Shown: positions 1-8,785 of the stretch, in pieces | Numbering within the stretch: position 1 is the first letter of the stretch | How the letters are laid out: each line of letters starts with the position of its first letter | DNA from: Paraburkholderia ginsengisoli NBRC 100965 | Lineage (GTDB): Bacteria > Pseudomonadota > Gammaproteobacteria > Burkholderiales > Burkholderiaceae | Direction: 5' to 3' | Length of the DNA stretch: 64,000 nt | Assembly (NCBI RefSeq): GCF_000739735.1 | Contig: NZ_BBJF01000004.1 | Location: forward strand, 558,001 to 622,000 | Notes under the pieces: generated by a model | Told to the model about the DNA's origin: nothing | The model's input: the letters and a program-made list of their open reading frames with translations, nothing else | Databases searched by the model: none | Translations under genes and position numbers: made by a program

Positions 1-1
1 T

Positions 2-892
2 TTGCTGCGCGTTTTTCAGGCCATCGTCGAAGAGCGCAGCCTCACGCGAGCCGGTCAGCGACTCGCGCTGTCACAGCCGGCCATCAGTTATTCGCTGGGG
101 CGTTTGCGTACGCTGTTCGACGATCCGCTGTTCATTCGCACGCGCGTCGGCATGCAGCCGACGCCGATTGCGCTGGAGTTGTCGGGGATCGTGTCGCGCG
201 CACTGGACACGGTGCGCGAGGCGCTGCGTTACGCGGAGCATTTCGATCCGGCGGTGAGCACGCGCACGTTCCGGCTGTCGCTATCGGACGCGGGTGAGCT
301 GGCTTATTTGCCGCCGATCTGCGAGGCCTTGCATCGGCAGGCGCCGCGCGTGAAATTGCGGGTCGAGCCGCTGCCGGTCGAAGCCATCGAAGACGCGTTG
401 CGCGCAAGCCGGCTCGATTTCGCCATCGGCAATCTGCCGACGCTGACCGCGCGCACGCGTCATCAGGCGTTGTTCGAGGAGACCTATGTGTGCATGACCC
501 GCAAACGGCGCGGATTGCCTCACACAAAAGTACTGGATTTGAAGGCGTTTCTGGATGCGTCGCACGTGCAGATCACGTCGGTCGAGCACAGCCACCATGC
601 GCTCGACGACGAGTTCCGCGCACAAGGCGTGGGGCGCCATATCGCGCTGGAACTACCGCATTTCGTCGCGTTGCCGAGCGTACTCGCCGTCACCGATCTG
701 TTCGCGACGCTGCCGCGCCGCCTCGCGCAGATTTTCAACCGCAACGGCGGCTTCCAGATTTACGAGTTGCCGGTGAGCCTGCCGGTCGCGGCGGTCACGA
801 TGCACTGGCACGAGCATTTCGACCAGGACGAAGGCAACGTCTGGCTGCGCAATCTGATGGCCGACATCGTGCGGCGCTTCGACGAACGCTGA
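2..892 (+). CDS. LysR-family transcriptional regulator, 5' end cut by window
   Basis: The frame is open to the left edge, so a few N-terminal residues are missing; relatives carry a short lead before the first helix, which here begins LRVFQAIVEE. A winged helix-turn-helix covers about residues 1-60 (recognition segment SQPAISYSLGRLR, then the wing DPLFIRTRVGM). The LysR effector-binding domain fills the rest to 296 residues. The DPLF.R..GM.PT pattern is typical of the NodD/LinR-like branch. It converges with the next regulator, leaving 31 bp between stops, so its target is probably left of the window. The inducer cannot be read from the sequence. Confidence 0.85.
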   Translation: MLRVFQAIVEERSLTRAGQRLALSQPAISYSLGRLRTLFDDPLFIRTRVGMQPTPIALELSGIVSRALDTVREALRYAEHFDPAVSTRTFRLSLSDAGELAYLPPICEALHRQAPRVKLRVEPLPVEAIEDALRASRLDFAIGNLPTLTARTRHQALFEETYVCMTRKRRGLPHTKVLDLKAFLDASHVQITSVEHSHHALDDEFRAQGVGRHIALELPHFVALPSVLAVTDLFATLPRRLAQIFNRNGGFQIYELPVSLPVAAVTMHWHEHFDQDEGNVWLRNLMADIVRRFDER

Positions 893-923
893 TCGATGCT
901 GCTTCAGAGGCGACGCACGTGCG

Positions 924-1811
924 TCACGCGCGTTTGAATAGCCCGCGCGCGAGCGAACACAGCAGCGTGGTGGCGGGCGACTCGTCCTGCAAGCGGCGGC
1001 TCATGATGATCGGCGACGCGATGCTGGCCCCCGGAATCGGCCGGTACACCACGCCGTGCGCGCGCAGGCCCTCGACGCTTTCCGGCACGAGGCACACACC
1101 CACCTGCGCGGCAACGAGACCCAGTGCGGTCTGCAATTCGCGCACTTCATGAATCGCCTTCGGTTCCAGCGCGTGATCGTGCAGCGCGGAGAGTTGCTGG
1201 TCGGCATAGCTCGGACGCGGCGTGCTCGGATAGACGATCAGCGTTTCCTGCGCGAGCGCGGCGAGCGTCAGCGGCTTCTTCTGTCGCGCGAGCGGATGGT
1301 CTTGCGGTAGCGCGGCAATCATCCGTTCCTCGACGAGCACTTCGCGGGCGAGTTGCGCGTCGTCGAAACGCAGGCGGCCGAAGCCGACGTCGATGCGCCC
1401 GCCCTTGAGCGCGGCCAGTTGTTCGATCGTGAACATTTCGATCAGCGACAGTTCGATATGGGGAGCCGCCTCGCGAAACGCGCGGATCACGGCGGGCAGC
1501 GCGCCGTACAGCGTCGACGGCACGAAGCCGATCACGATGCGCTCGGCCAGTTGCGCAAGCCGGCGCGTGAGCGGCGCGAGTTCGTCGGCGTCATCGACGA
1601 GGCGCTTCGCCTGCGCATAGAAAATGCGCCCGGCTTCGGTCAGACGCAACGGCCGCGAGCCGCGTTCGAACAGCGGCAGGCCGACGCTTTCCTCGATCTG
1701 CTGAATCTGCCGGCTCAGCGGCGGCTGCGTCATGTGCAGGCGATTCGCGGCCCGCGTGATGTTCATCTCTTCCGCGACCGCAATGAAGTAGCGCAGTTGG
1801 CGAAGTTCCAT
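924..1811 (-). CDS. catR: CatR/BenM-type LysR regulator of catechol degradation
   Basis: This 295-residue protein starts MELRQLRYFIAVAEEMNITRAANRLHMTQPPLSRQ in pieces typical of CatR, CatM, BenM and ClcR; the MTQPPLSRQI recognition helix and the FERGSRPLRLTEAG wing are diagnostic of that branch. The ATG at 1811 was chosen because it puts the usual few residues before the first helix; upstream in-frame starts add 38 atypical residues. Family members bind cis,cis-muconate or benzoate and activate ben/cat operons. Here the gene is not adjacent to catB: a SulP transporter gene lies between, on the same strand, and probably shares its transcript. A perfect ATAC-N7-GTAT box in front of catB supports the assignment. 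The exact effector is inferred. Confidence 0.8.
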   Translation of the reverse strand: MELRQLRYFIAVAEEMNITRAANRLHMTQPPLSRQIQQIEESVGLPLFERGSRPLRLTEAGRIFYAQAKRLVDDADELAPLTRRLAQLAERIVIGFVPSTLYGALPAVIRAFREAAPHIELSLIEMFTIEQLAALKGGRIDVGFGRLRFDDAQLAREVLVEERMIAALPQDHPLARQKKPLTLAALAQETLIVYPSTPRPSYADQQLSALHDHALEPKAIHEVRELQTALGLVAAQVGVCLVPESVEGLRAHGVVYRPIPGASIASPIIMSRRLQDESPATTLLCSLARGLFKRA

Positions 1812-1914
1812 GCATACCCCTAAGGCACAAAGGTTTCTTATTGATCTCGACGTTGCTGAGTATGCGGCAGGCCGCGCGGCGAACGCGCAGGTTAGTCCAG
1901 GCGGGCGGGTCCGG

Positions 1915-3663
1915 TCAACGTTCATCCGGCGCGGTGTGCGAATCCTTCAGGTAGTCGTCGACCGCGCTGCCCACTGTCGGATGAAAGCGTCGCTCGCCGA
2001 TCACGTCGATCAGCTCGAAGCGGATGAGCTTGTCGCGCACCGGGTCCTTCATTTCGGCGAAGTGCAGCGCGATGCCGTGCTCGCCGAGAATCCGGCTCAA
2101 TTCCCGCAACATGTCGGCGGACGTGACGTCGACGCTGGTGACAGGCTCCGCGGTCACGACGACCCGTCGAACCGGCGTCGGGTACTCGGCGACGGCTTCC
2201 AGAAGACGGTCCTGAAACAGTTCGGCGTTCGCGAAGAAGAGCGGCGCGTCCCAGCGAAACAGCAGCAGGCCCGCGGGCCGCGTGGCATGCGGATAGCGCT
2301 TGATGTCGTGATATCCGCGCAAACCTTCGACGTGACCGAGAATGGCGTAATGAGGCCGCCAGCCGTCCCACAGAAATTCGATGATCGCAATCACGACCGC
2401 GAGGCAGATGCCGGGAATCGCGCCGAACACCGCGACGCCCGCGAAGCACGCGAGCGAGAGCCAGAACTCCCACTGCTGGATCCGATAGATGCGCTTGAGG
2501 TCCGCGAATTCGAACAGACCGAGCGCCGCCGCAATGACGACTGCGGCCAGCGCGCTATTGGGCAAATAGCGCAGCAGATTCGGCGCGACTAGCAGCAGCG
2601 CCGCGACGGCCAATGCGCCGACCACACCGGTCAATTGCGTGCGCGCGCCCGCTGCCTCGGCCACCGGCGTGCGCGAAGCGCTGCTGCTGATCGGAAAACC
2701 CTGGAAGAAGCCCGCCGCGAGATTGGCCGCCCCCAGGCCGACCATCTCCTGATTCGGGTCGACGCGCGTGCGAAGCCGCGCCGCGAACGTGCGCGACAGC
2801 ACGCTGGTGTCGGCGAACGAGATCAGCGCTACCGCGCAGCCGCCGAGCAAGATCCTGGTCAGATCGGCGCCGCTCGCCCACGGCAGCACGAATGCGGGCA
2901 AGCCTTGCGGGATCTTGCCGAGCACCCGCACGCCGGCGCGATCGAGGTCGAACACATAGACGCACAGCGTGGCCAGCACCACGGCGATCAGAATGCCGGG
3001 CAGCCTTTCGAATCGCTTGAGCAGCAGGATCAGCGCGAGACTGCCCGCGCCCACCGCCAGGCTGTACCAGTTGATTTGGGCGGCGGCGATGGCTTTTGCC
3101 AGGCTGATCAGAATGCCCAGAGAGCCGTCGCCGTCGCTGGAGACACCGAAGAGTCGCGGCAACTGGCTGATCAGGACGGTGATCGCTATGCCGTTCATGT
3201 AACCGTAGCGAATCGGCTTGGACAGCAGTTCGGTGATGAAGCCCAGACGCAGCAGCCCCATGATGATGCAGAACAGGCCGGAGACAATCGCGAGCATGCT
3301 GGCCACCGCGATGGCGCGCGACGGATCGCCGGCGGCCAGCGTCACGACGACGGCGAGGATCGGCGCCGCGAGCGCCGAATCCGGACCGACGACGAGTATC
3401 CGGCTCGGACCAAAGACGGCATAGGCAAGCAGCGGGACAATCGTCGCGTACAGACCGTAGACGCCGGGCACGCCGGAGGCCTCGGCATACGCGATGCCGA
3501 CCGGCACCAGCATCGTGGTGAGCACGAGACCCGCGGCCACGTCCCTCGGTAGCCAGCGGAGCTGGTACTCCCTCAGCAGCACGACGCCTGGCAGCCAGCG
3601 CAGCCATCTGCGCGCACGATTTGCGGTCGGCTCGCCGGCGGGAGTGGATCGTTGGGTTTGCAT
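1915..3663 (-). CDS. SulP-family anion transporter with C-terminal STAS domain
   Basis: A 582-residue inner-membrane protein. Roughly the first 420 residues hold 10-14 hydrophobic segments with SulP signatures (PVGIAYAEASGVPGVYGLY; VGPDSALAAPI; SRTPVAEAAGARTQ). The last 130 residues form a STAS domain (LLFRWDAPLFFANAE, VVVTAEPVTSVDVTSADML). SulP/SLC26 proteins move sulfate, bicarbonate, dicarboxylates or other anions; the substrate is not evident here. I prefer the ATG at 3663 (MQTQRST) over a GTG 36 bp upstream, although neither has a strong ribosome site. It is divergent from catB and lies 103 bp before the CatR-like gene, so it may be co-regulated with catechol use. A role in uptake of an aromatic or dicarboxylic acid is only inference. 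Confidence 0.8.
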   Translation of the reverse strand: MQTQRSTPAGEPTANRARRWLRWLPGVVLLREYQLRWLPRDVAAGLVLTTMLVPVGIAYAEASGVPGVYGLYATIVPLLAYAVFGPSRILVVGPDSALAAPILAVVVTLAAGDPSRAIAVASMLAIVSGLFCIIMGLLRLGFITELLSKPIRYGYMNGIAITVLISQLPRLFGVSSDGDGSLGILISLAKAIAAAQINWYSLAVGAGSLALILLLKRFERLPGILIAVVLATLCVYVFDLDRAGVRVLGKIPQGLPAFVLPWASGADLTRILLGGCAVALISFADTSVLSRTFAARLRTRVDPNQEMVGLGAANLAAGFFQGFPISSSASRTPVAEAAGARTQLTGVVGALAVAALLLVAPNLLRYLPNSALAAVVIAAALGLFEFADLKRIYRIQQWEFWLSLACFAGVAVFGAIPGICLAVVIAIIEFLWDGWRPHYAILGHVEGLRGYHDIKRYPHATRPAGLLLFRWDAPLFFANAELFQDRLLEAVAEYPTPVRRVVVTAEPVTSVDVTSADMLRELSRILGEHGIALHFAEMKDPVRDKLIRFELIDVIGERRFHPTVGSAVDDYLKDSHTAPDER

Positions 3664-3810
3664 GAGTCGGGTATTTAACGTCGAAGCGCGGCCACGCACG
3701 AGAGGGAGTGGGTACTGCCCGCCACTGCCCTAACAGAAAGAATAGTGCAGAGCCGCCGAAGACAGTAGCGCGGGACCGTGCGACGTGCAGGTCGTGAGTG
3801 CGTTCCGGCA

Positions 3811-3833
3811 TTCCATACCGCCACGGTATGGAA
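3811..3833. promoter_or_regulatory. CatR/BenM-type operator (perfect palindrome)
   Basis: Two perfect 10-bp arms, TTCCATACCG and CGGTATGGAA, flank a 3-bp centre. Inside lies ATAC-N7-GTAT (3815-3829), exactly the published BenM/CatM consensus. It lies 84 bp before the catB start and about 65 bp before the predicted transcription start, the usual place for a LysR recognition site. It can serve both catBAC and the leftward sulP-catR unit. Confidence 0.8.
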
Positions 3834-3849
3834 GTAGTCTGAATGAGTG

Positions 3850-3880
3850 TTGGACTGCTGCACGGGTTTGTTCCTAAGAT
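3850..3880 (+). promoter_or_regulatory. predicted catBAC promoter
   Basis: A TTGGAC hexamer (3850-3855) and TAAGAT (3875-3880) are separated by 19 bp. That spacing is long, which is common for activator-dependent promoters. Its position relative to the palindrome at 3811-3833 fits LysR-type activation. Assigned by eye only. Confidence 0.4.
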
Positions 3881-3916
3881 GGGGCTCCCGGTTACAGCAG
3901 TTCAGGAGAGCAACGA

Positions 3917-5074
3917 ATGACAGCAACACCCGTGAAGATCGAGAGCGTGGAGACGATTCTCGTCGACGTACCGACGATCCGTCCGCACCGCCTCTCGGTC
4001 GCAACGATGAACTGCCAGACTCTCGTGCTCGTGCGCATCCGGTGCGCGGACGGCGTGGTCGGCGTGGGCGAGGGCACCACCATCGGCGGCCTCGCGTATG
4101 GCGAAGAAAGCCCGGAGAGTATCAAGGTCAACATCGACACGTACTTCGCGCCGCTGCTCAAAGGTATGGACGCCACCCGTCCAGGCGCTGCGATGGCAAA
4201 GCTGCGCGAGCTGTTTCAAGGCAACCGCTTTGCGAAGTCCGCACTCGAAACCGCGTTGTTCGATGCCCAGGCGCAACGCGTCGGCGTGCCGCTGTCCGAG
4301 TTGTTCGGCGGCCGCGTGCGCGAGTCGGTGGATGTCGCGTGGACGCTCGCGAGCGGCGACACGAACCGCGATATCGACGAAGCTGCGCGTGTGTTCGAAG
4401 CGAAGCGTCATCGCGTGTTCAAGCTGAAAATCGGCTCGCGTGAGGTGGCCGACGACGTCGCGCATGTCGTCGCGATCGGCAAGGCGCTGGAGGGACGCGG
4501 CGAAGTGCGGGTCGACGTGAACCAGGCGTGGACCGAATCGGAAGCGATCTGGGCGGCTCGCCGTTTCGCCGACGCGGGCGTCACGCTGATCGAACAGCCG
4601 ATCGCCGCCGACAACCGCGCAGGCCTCAAGCGCCTCACTGACCTCGCTCTGGTGCCGATCATGGCCGACGAAGCGCTGCACGGCCCGGCGGACGCGTTCG
4701 CGATTGCGAGCGCGCGTGCCGCCGATGTGTTCGCGGTGAAGATCGCGCAATCGGGCGGCTTGAGCGGCGCCGCGCAAGTGGCCGCAATTGCGTCGGCGGC
4801 GAATATTGACCTGTACGGCGGCACGATGCTCGAAGGCGCGGTGGGCACGATCGCCTCGGCGCAACTCTTCAGCACGTTCGGCGAATTGAAGTGGGGCACC
4901 GAACTGTTCGGCCCGTTGCTGTTAACTGAAGAGATTCTCACCGAGCCGTTGCGCTACGAAAACTTCGCGCTGCATCTGCCGCAAGGCCCGGGCCTCGGCA
5001 TCGCGCTCGACTGGGACAAGATCGCGCGTCTGCGGCGCGATACGCGCAAAGGCGCAAGCGTCACCACGAATTGA
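3917..5074 (+). CDS. catB: muconate cycloisomerase
   Basis: Converts cis,cis-muconate to (+)-muconolactone, the second step of catechol ortho-cleavage; cytoplasmic. The 385-residue protein is a full-length enolase-superfamily enzyme. The catalytic KxK lysines are K169 and K171, the metal ligands D200, E226 and D251, followed by K275 and E329, with the same spacing as Pseudomonas putida muconate lactonising enzyme. An AGGAG ribosome site lies just before the ATG. It leads the catB-catA-catC operon, with catA 58 bp downstream. Chloromuconate cycloisomerases are close relatives, but the ordinary cat context favours the unsubstituted substrate. Confidence 0.95.
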   Translation: MTATPVKIESVETILVDVPTIRPHRLSVATMNCQTLVLVRIRCADGVVGVGEGTTIGGLAYGEESPESIKVNIDTYFAPLLKGMDATRPGAAMAKLRELFQGNRFAKSALETALFDAQAQRVGVPLSELFGGRVRESVDVAWTLASGDTNRDIDEAARVFEAKRHRVFKLKIGSREVADDVAHVVAIGKALEGRGEVRVDVNQAWTESEAIWAARRFADAGVTLIEQPIAADNRAGLKRLTDLALVPIMADEALHGPADAFAIASARAADVFAVKIAQSGGLSGAAQVAAIASAANIDLYGGTMLEGAVGTIASAQLFSTFGELKWGTELFGPLLLTEEILTEPLRYENFALHLPQGPGLGIALDWDKIARLRRDTRKGASVTTN

Positions 5075-5132
5075 AGTTGAGGGATTGGCTCATCCGTTAG
5101 CCATCCAGAATATCAAACCAAGGAGATACCCC

Positions 5133-6041
5133 ATGAACAAGCAGGCCATCGATACGTTGCTGCAAAAGATCAACGACAGCGCTACCAGCGAAGGCAATCC
5201 GCGTACGAAGCAGATCGTCAACCGGATCGTGCGCGATCTGTTCTATACGATCGAAGACCTCGACGTGCAGCCCGACGAATTCTGGACCGCGCTGAACTAT
5301 CTCGGCGAAGCCGGCAAGAGCGGCGAACTGGGTCTGCTGGCCGCGGGTCTCGGGTTCGAGCATTTTCTCGACTTGCGTCTGGACGAAGCGGAAGCGAAGG
5401 CCGGCATCGAAGGCGGCACGCCGCGCACGATCGAAGGTCCGTTGTATGTGGCGGGCGCGCCGGAGTCGGTCGGCCACGCACGGCTCGACGACGGCACCGA
5501 TCCCGGCCAGACGCTGGTGATGCGCGGCCGCGTGCTCGGCGAGGACGGCAAGCCGCTCGCGAATGCGCTCGTCGAGGTATGGCACGCGAATCATCTCGGC
5601 AACTACTCGTACTTCGACAAATCGCAGCCGGCGTTCAATCTGCGCCGCTCGATCCGCACGGATGCCGAAGGCCAATACAGCTTCCGCAGCGTCGTGCCGG
5701 TCGGCTATAGCGTGCCGCCGCAAGGTCAGACGCAATTGCTGCTCGATCAGCTCGGCCGTCATGGGCATCGTCCGGCGCATATCCACTTCTTCGTGTCCGC
5801 GCCGGGCCACCGCAAGCTGACCACGCAGATCAACATCGACGGCGATCCGTATCTGTGGGACGACTTCGCTTTCGCGACGCGCGACGGCCTCGTGCCGGCG
5901 GTCAAGCAGGCCGAGGGCGCCGAAGGCAAGCCGTATGGCGTGGAAGGCAACTTTGCGCTGATCGACTTCGACTTCACGCTGTTCAACGAACGCGACAACC
6001 TGCCGGGCGCCGAAGTGGAACGGGTGCGCGCCGAGGCTTGA
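5133..6041 (+). CDS. catA: catechol 1,2-dioxygenase
   Basis: Intradiol ring-cleavage enzyme turning catechol into cis,cis-muconate with non-haem Fe(III). The 302-residue protein has the N-terminal helical linker domain (about 1-100) and the beta-sandwich catalytic domain. The iron ligands are recognisable as Y158 (GNYSYF), Y192 (VGYSVPP), H216 and H218 (HRPAHIHF). The ATG at 5133 follows a strong AGGAG; an upstream in-frame GTG/ATG extension has none. It is the middle gene of catBAC. A perfect 16-bp inverted repeat lies directly downstream, before catC. Confidence 0.96.
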   Translation: MNKQAIDTLLQKINDSATSEGNPRTKQIVNRIVRDLFYTIEDLDVQPDEFWTALNYLGEAGKSGELGLLAAGLGFEHFLDLRLDEAEAKAGIEGGTPRTIEGPLYVAGAPESVGHARLDDGTDPGQTLVMRGRVLGEDGKPLANALVEVWHANHLGNYSYFDKSQPAFNLRRSIRTDAEGQYSFRSVVPVGYSVPPQGQTQLLLDQLGRHGHRPAHIHFFVSAPGHRKLTTQINIDGDPYLWDDFAFATRDGLVPAVKQAEGAEGKPYGVEGNFALIDFDFTLFNERDNLPGAEVERVRAEA

Positions 6042-6094
6042 TGCCGGCGACGCCATAACGGAAAACGCGTGAACGTACCGCAGGAATCCGTCGA

Positions 6095-6135
6095 CCCTGG
6101 TTCACGCGGCGTGTGATTTGCCGCGTGAACCAGGG
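6095..6135 (+). repeat. perfect intra-operon hairpin between catA and catC
   Basis: The arms CCCTGGTTCACGCGGC (6095-6110) and its exact reverse complement (6120-6135) enclose a 9-nt loop. The following bases (TCTTTCATT) are only weakly T-rich. It begins 54 bp after the catA stop and ends 47 bp before the catC start. In RNA it would be a very stable stem, acting as a partial terminator, a 3' end stabiliser for catBA mRNA, or a processing site. Confidence 0.8.
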
Positions 6136-6181
6136 TCTTTCATTACCGATCACACCATCGATTCAAACCAGGAGAACAAGC

Positions 6182-6472
6182 ATGCTGTTTCACGTCGAGA
6201 TGACCGTCAACCTGCCGCCGGATATGGATGCGGAACGCGCCGCGCGTCTGAAGGCCGACGAGAAAGCGATGTCGCAACGACTTCAGCAGGAAGGCGTTTG
6301 GCGGCACCTGTGGCGAATTGCCGGGCGCTACGCGAATATCAGCGTGTTCGATGTGGAAAGCCCCGCGCATCTGCACGACGTGCTGAGCCAGTTGCCGCTG
6401 TTTCCGTATATGGATGTTGAAGTGCGCGCGTTGTGCCGGCACGCATCGTCGATGCGCGACGACGACCGGTAA
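6182..6472 (+). CDS. catC: muconolactone delta-isomerase
   Basis: Moves the double bond of (+)-muconolactone to give beta-ketoadipate enol-lactone, the third ortho-cleavage step. The 96-residue product is the standard length and carries the family pattern (MLFHVEMTVNLPPDM, LWRIAGRYANISVFDVE, LPLFPYMDVEVRALCRHPS-like end). The ATG at 6182 follows CAGGAGAACAAGC; upstream in-frame codons run through the hairpin and are not used. It ends the cat operon, closed by a strong terminator 36 bp later. The enol-lactone hydrolase and later steps are not in the window. Confidence 0.95.
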   Translation: MLFHVEMTVNLPPDMDAERAARLKADEKAMSQRLQQEGVWRHLWRIAGRYANISVFDVESPAHLHDVLSQLPLFPYMDVEVRALCRHASSMRDDDR

Positions 6473-6508
6473 GCGCTCAACGGCCGCGCAAGGACTGCGC
6501 GAGATGAG

Positions 6509-6538
6509 AAAAAGGTGCTGCCGATGCAGCACCTTTTT
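6509..6538. terminator. bidirectional rho-independent terminator
   Basis: Perfect 13-bp arms AAAAAGGTGCTGC (6509-6521) and GCAGCACCTTTTT (6526-6538) enclose a CGAT loop. Five Ts on each strand end the stem, so it can stop catBAC from the left and the leftward reductase gene from the right. Confidence 0.9.
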
Positions 6539-6577
6539 CTATTGCAGGCAGCCGTTATCGCGAAAGGCAACCACGCG

Positions 6578-7558
6578 TCAAAGATCCAGCACCAGCTCCG
6601 GCGAGCTCGCGCGCGACACGCAGCAGCAGATCACCTTGCCGCTCGCACGTTCCGCTTTGCTCAGGCAATGATCGCGGTGCTCGGGCGCGCCGCTCACCAC
6701 GTCGACCATGCAGGTGCCGCAGACCCCTTCGCCACACGATGTGTCCACTTCGATGCCGATCGACGCCAGCGCCGCCACGATGGTCGTGCCCTTGTCCACG
6801 CGCACGGTAGCGCCGCTGCTCGCGATCCGCACGTCGAAAGCATAGAGCGTGGCGGCTTCGCCGTTAGCGGTAGCGGCAACCGGTTCGGCCGCAAAACGTT
6901 CGAGATGAAGCGCGTCCGGCGCGACCCGCGTTTCGCCGATCGCCACCACGCGTGCCATGAAAGGCGCGGGGCCGCAGGTATAGATGTGCGTGCCATCACG
7001 CGCGTCCTGCAGACAGGCGCCGAGCACTGCATCGAGCTGCTCGCGCGCGACGCCGAAGTGGAGCCTCACGTGATCGCTGAACGGCGCGCGCGACAGCAAC
7101 GGCAAGAACGCCGCGTGCTCCGCGCTGCGTGAGAAGTAATGCAGCGTGAAGCGCTGCCCCTGCTTGAGCAACCGGTACGCCATGCTCAACAACGGCGTCA
7201 CGCCGATACCCGCCGCGACCAGAATGTGTTCATCGGCGCCGGGCGCGAGTTGGAACAGATTGCGCGGCGCGCCGATCGTCAGTTCGCTGCCGACCGTGAC
7301 CTCGTCATGCAGCGAACGCGAGCCGCCGCGCGAAGCGTCTTCGCGCTTCACCGCAAACAGATGCGCGTCGCGTCGATCCGGGTCGCCGCACAATGAATAT
7401 TGCCGCGTGAGTCCTGACGGCCCGATGACGTCGATGTGCGCGCCGGGTTCGTAGTGGTCGAACGGCTGGCCGTCCACACGCGAGACGCTGAACGAGCGCA
7501 CGCCGTGCGCTTCGTCGCACACGCTATCGACGCGCACGTTGAAGGTGGTTCTTTCCAT
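6578..7558 (-). CDS. phthalate-dioxygenase/VanB-type reductase
   Basis: A 326-residue electron-transfer flavoprotein. The N-terminal half is an FNR-like flavin domain (RQYSLCGDP near residues 52-60), followed by an NAD-binding segment (VAAGIGVTPLLSM near 114-126 and YTCGPAPFM near 193-201). A C-terminal plant-type [2Fe-2S] domain has C275, C280, C283 and C313 as ligands. Such proteins pass electrons from NADH to Rieske oxygenases such as VanA or phthalate dioxygenase. No oxygenase component is visible nearby, which is unusual. The start is the ATG at 7558. It converges with catBAC on a shared terminator. The partner could be encoded elsewhere or lie outside the window. Confidence 0.88.
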   Translation of the reverse strand: MERTTFNVRVDSVCDEAHGVRSFSVSRVDGQPFDHYEPGAHIDVIGPSGLTRQYSLCGDPDRRDAHLFAVKREDASRGGSRSLHDEVTVGSELTIGAPRNLFQLAPGADEHILVAAGIGVTPLLSMAYRLLKQGQRFTLHYFSRSAEHAAFLPLLSRAPFSDHVRLHFGVAREQLDAVLGACLQDARDGTHIYTCGPAPFMARVVAIGETRVAPDALHLERFAAEPVAATANGEAATLYAFDVRIASSGATVRVDKGTTIVAALASIGIEVDTSCGEGVCGTCMVDVVSGAPEHRDHCLSKAERASGKVICCCVSRASSPELVLDL

Positions 7559-7745
7559 GATCCTGCCGACAATAAAAGCGCTGCAAGAAGCACTGCCGCA
7601 GGCAGTGCGGGCGTCGCATGCATGGATTGCATGCGGTTTTGCGTCAAGGATAAGAACCCGCTTCCGATCAGGCAAATCGATTAAAAATAGCCCGATAGAT
7701 AAATGCGGCTGATATCGACGGCGTTGGCCGATCCAGACGAAACGT

Positions 7746-8630
7746 TCAGATCCCGGCCAGATGGCGCACCAACGCTTTTTCAGGCCGGGCCATCGCATTC
7801 AGATCGCGCATGCACACCAGCAACTGGCGCGCGGCCCAACTCTCGGCCAGCTCGATCGTGCGAATGCCCGGCGTGCCGCGATAACGCTTCGCCGCGGTGG
7901 CCGGCACGATGCCGATGCCGGCGCGCTGTTCGACCATGCAGCAGATGCCGTCGAACGTGCGCATGTGGGCGCGGAAGCTGAGCGTCTGGCCGGCCAGCAA
8001 CGCGCGCTCGCCGAGGTACGCGTGCAACGCGCTGTCTGCGCTGAGACCGATGAACTCCCGTTTGGCCACTTCCGCGAGCGTCGCGCGCCGGCGCGAGGCG
8101 AGCGGGTCGTCACGGCTTGCGATCAACACGAGTTTGTCGACGGCGAATGGAAACGTCTGCAGCGCGCCGTGCTCGACTGCGTCGGAAATGATGCCGATCT
8201 CCGCGGCGCCGGTCAGTACCGCCTTCACGGTCTCGCTGCTTTGCCGCTCCTTCAGATCGATCTGCACGTTCGGGTGGTCGCGCAGAAAGTGGCCGACCGC
8301 CGAAGGCAGGAACTCGGTGAGCGCGGCCGTATTGGTCCACAGGCGAATGCAGGCCTTGCGGCCTTCCTGATGCTCGCCGAGTTCGCCCTGCATCCTGTCG
8401 ATCTGGCCAAGCACGAGCCGCGCGTGATGCGCGAGCGTGTCGCCGGTCGGCGTGGACTCGACGCCCCGGCGGCCGCGTTCGAGCAGCGGCATGCCGAGCG
8501 CGTCCTCCATGCCGCGCAGCCGCGCGCTCGCCGACGGCAGCGACATGTTCGCGCGCGCGGCGCCGTGGGTGATGCTGCCGGTGTCGAGCACAGACAGAAA
8601 GAGCCGGAGATCGATGAGGTCGAAGCGCAT
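7746..8630 (-). CDS. LysR-family transcriptional regulator
   Basis: A 294-residue LysR protein beginning MRFDLIDLRLFLSVLD. The helix-turn-helix (GSITHGAARANMSLPSASARLRGME) has SLPSASARL where most members have TQPAVSRQI, typical of a distinct LysR subgroup. The effector domain follows from about residue 90. It is divergent from the TauE/SafE permease gene 155 bp away, so that permease is its most likely target; this is inference from position. The reductase gene on the same strand starts 187 bp downstream and may also be affected. Confidence 0.87.
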   Translation of the reverse strand: MRFDLIDLRLFLSVLDTGSITHGAARANMSLPSASARLRGMEDALGMPLLERGRRGVESTPTGDTLAHHARLVLGQIDRMQGELGEHQEGRKACIRLWTNTAALTEFLPSAVGHFLRDHPNVQIDLKERQSSETVKAVLTGAAEIGIISDAVEHGALQTFPFAVDKLVLIASRDDPLASRRRATLAEVAKREFIGLSADSALHAYLGERALLAGQTLSFRAHMRTFDGICCMVEQRAGIGIVPATAAKRYRGTPGIRTIELAESWAARQLLVCMRDLNAMARPEKALVRHLAGI

Positions 8631-8785
8631 GGGGTGTCGTCGTTCGTGTGGGAGTTGCCGAAGGAGGAGGGTCAGCCGTGGTGGCAGCCTTAGCCACAGC
8701 CTAAGTCACGGTACGTATCTTACGCATTGTGAAGCGCGTGGCGGCACCTGAAAATCGCTTCCGTCACTTCAATCAAAATCGCCCG

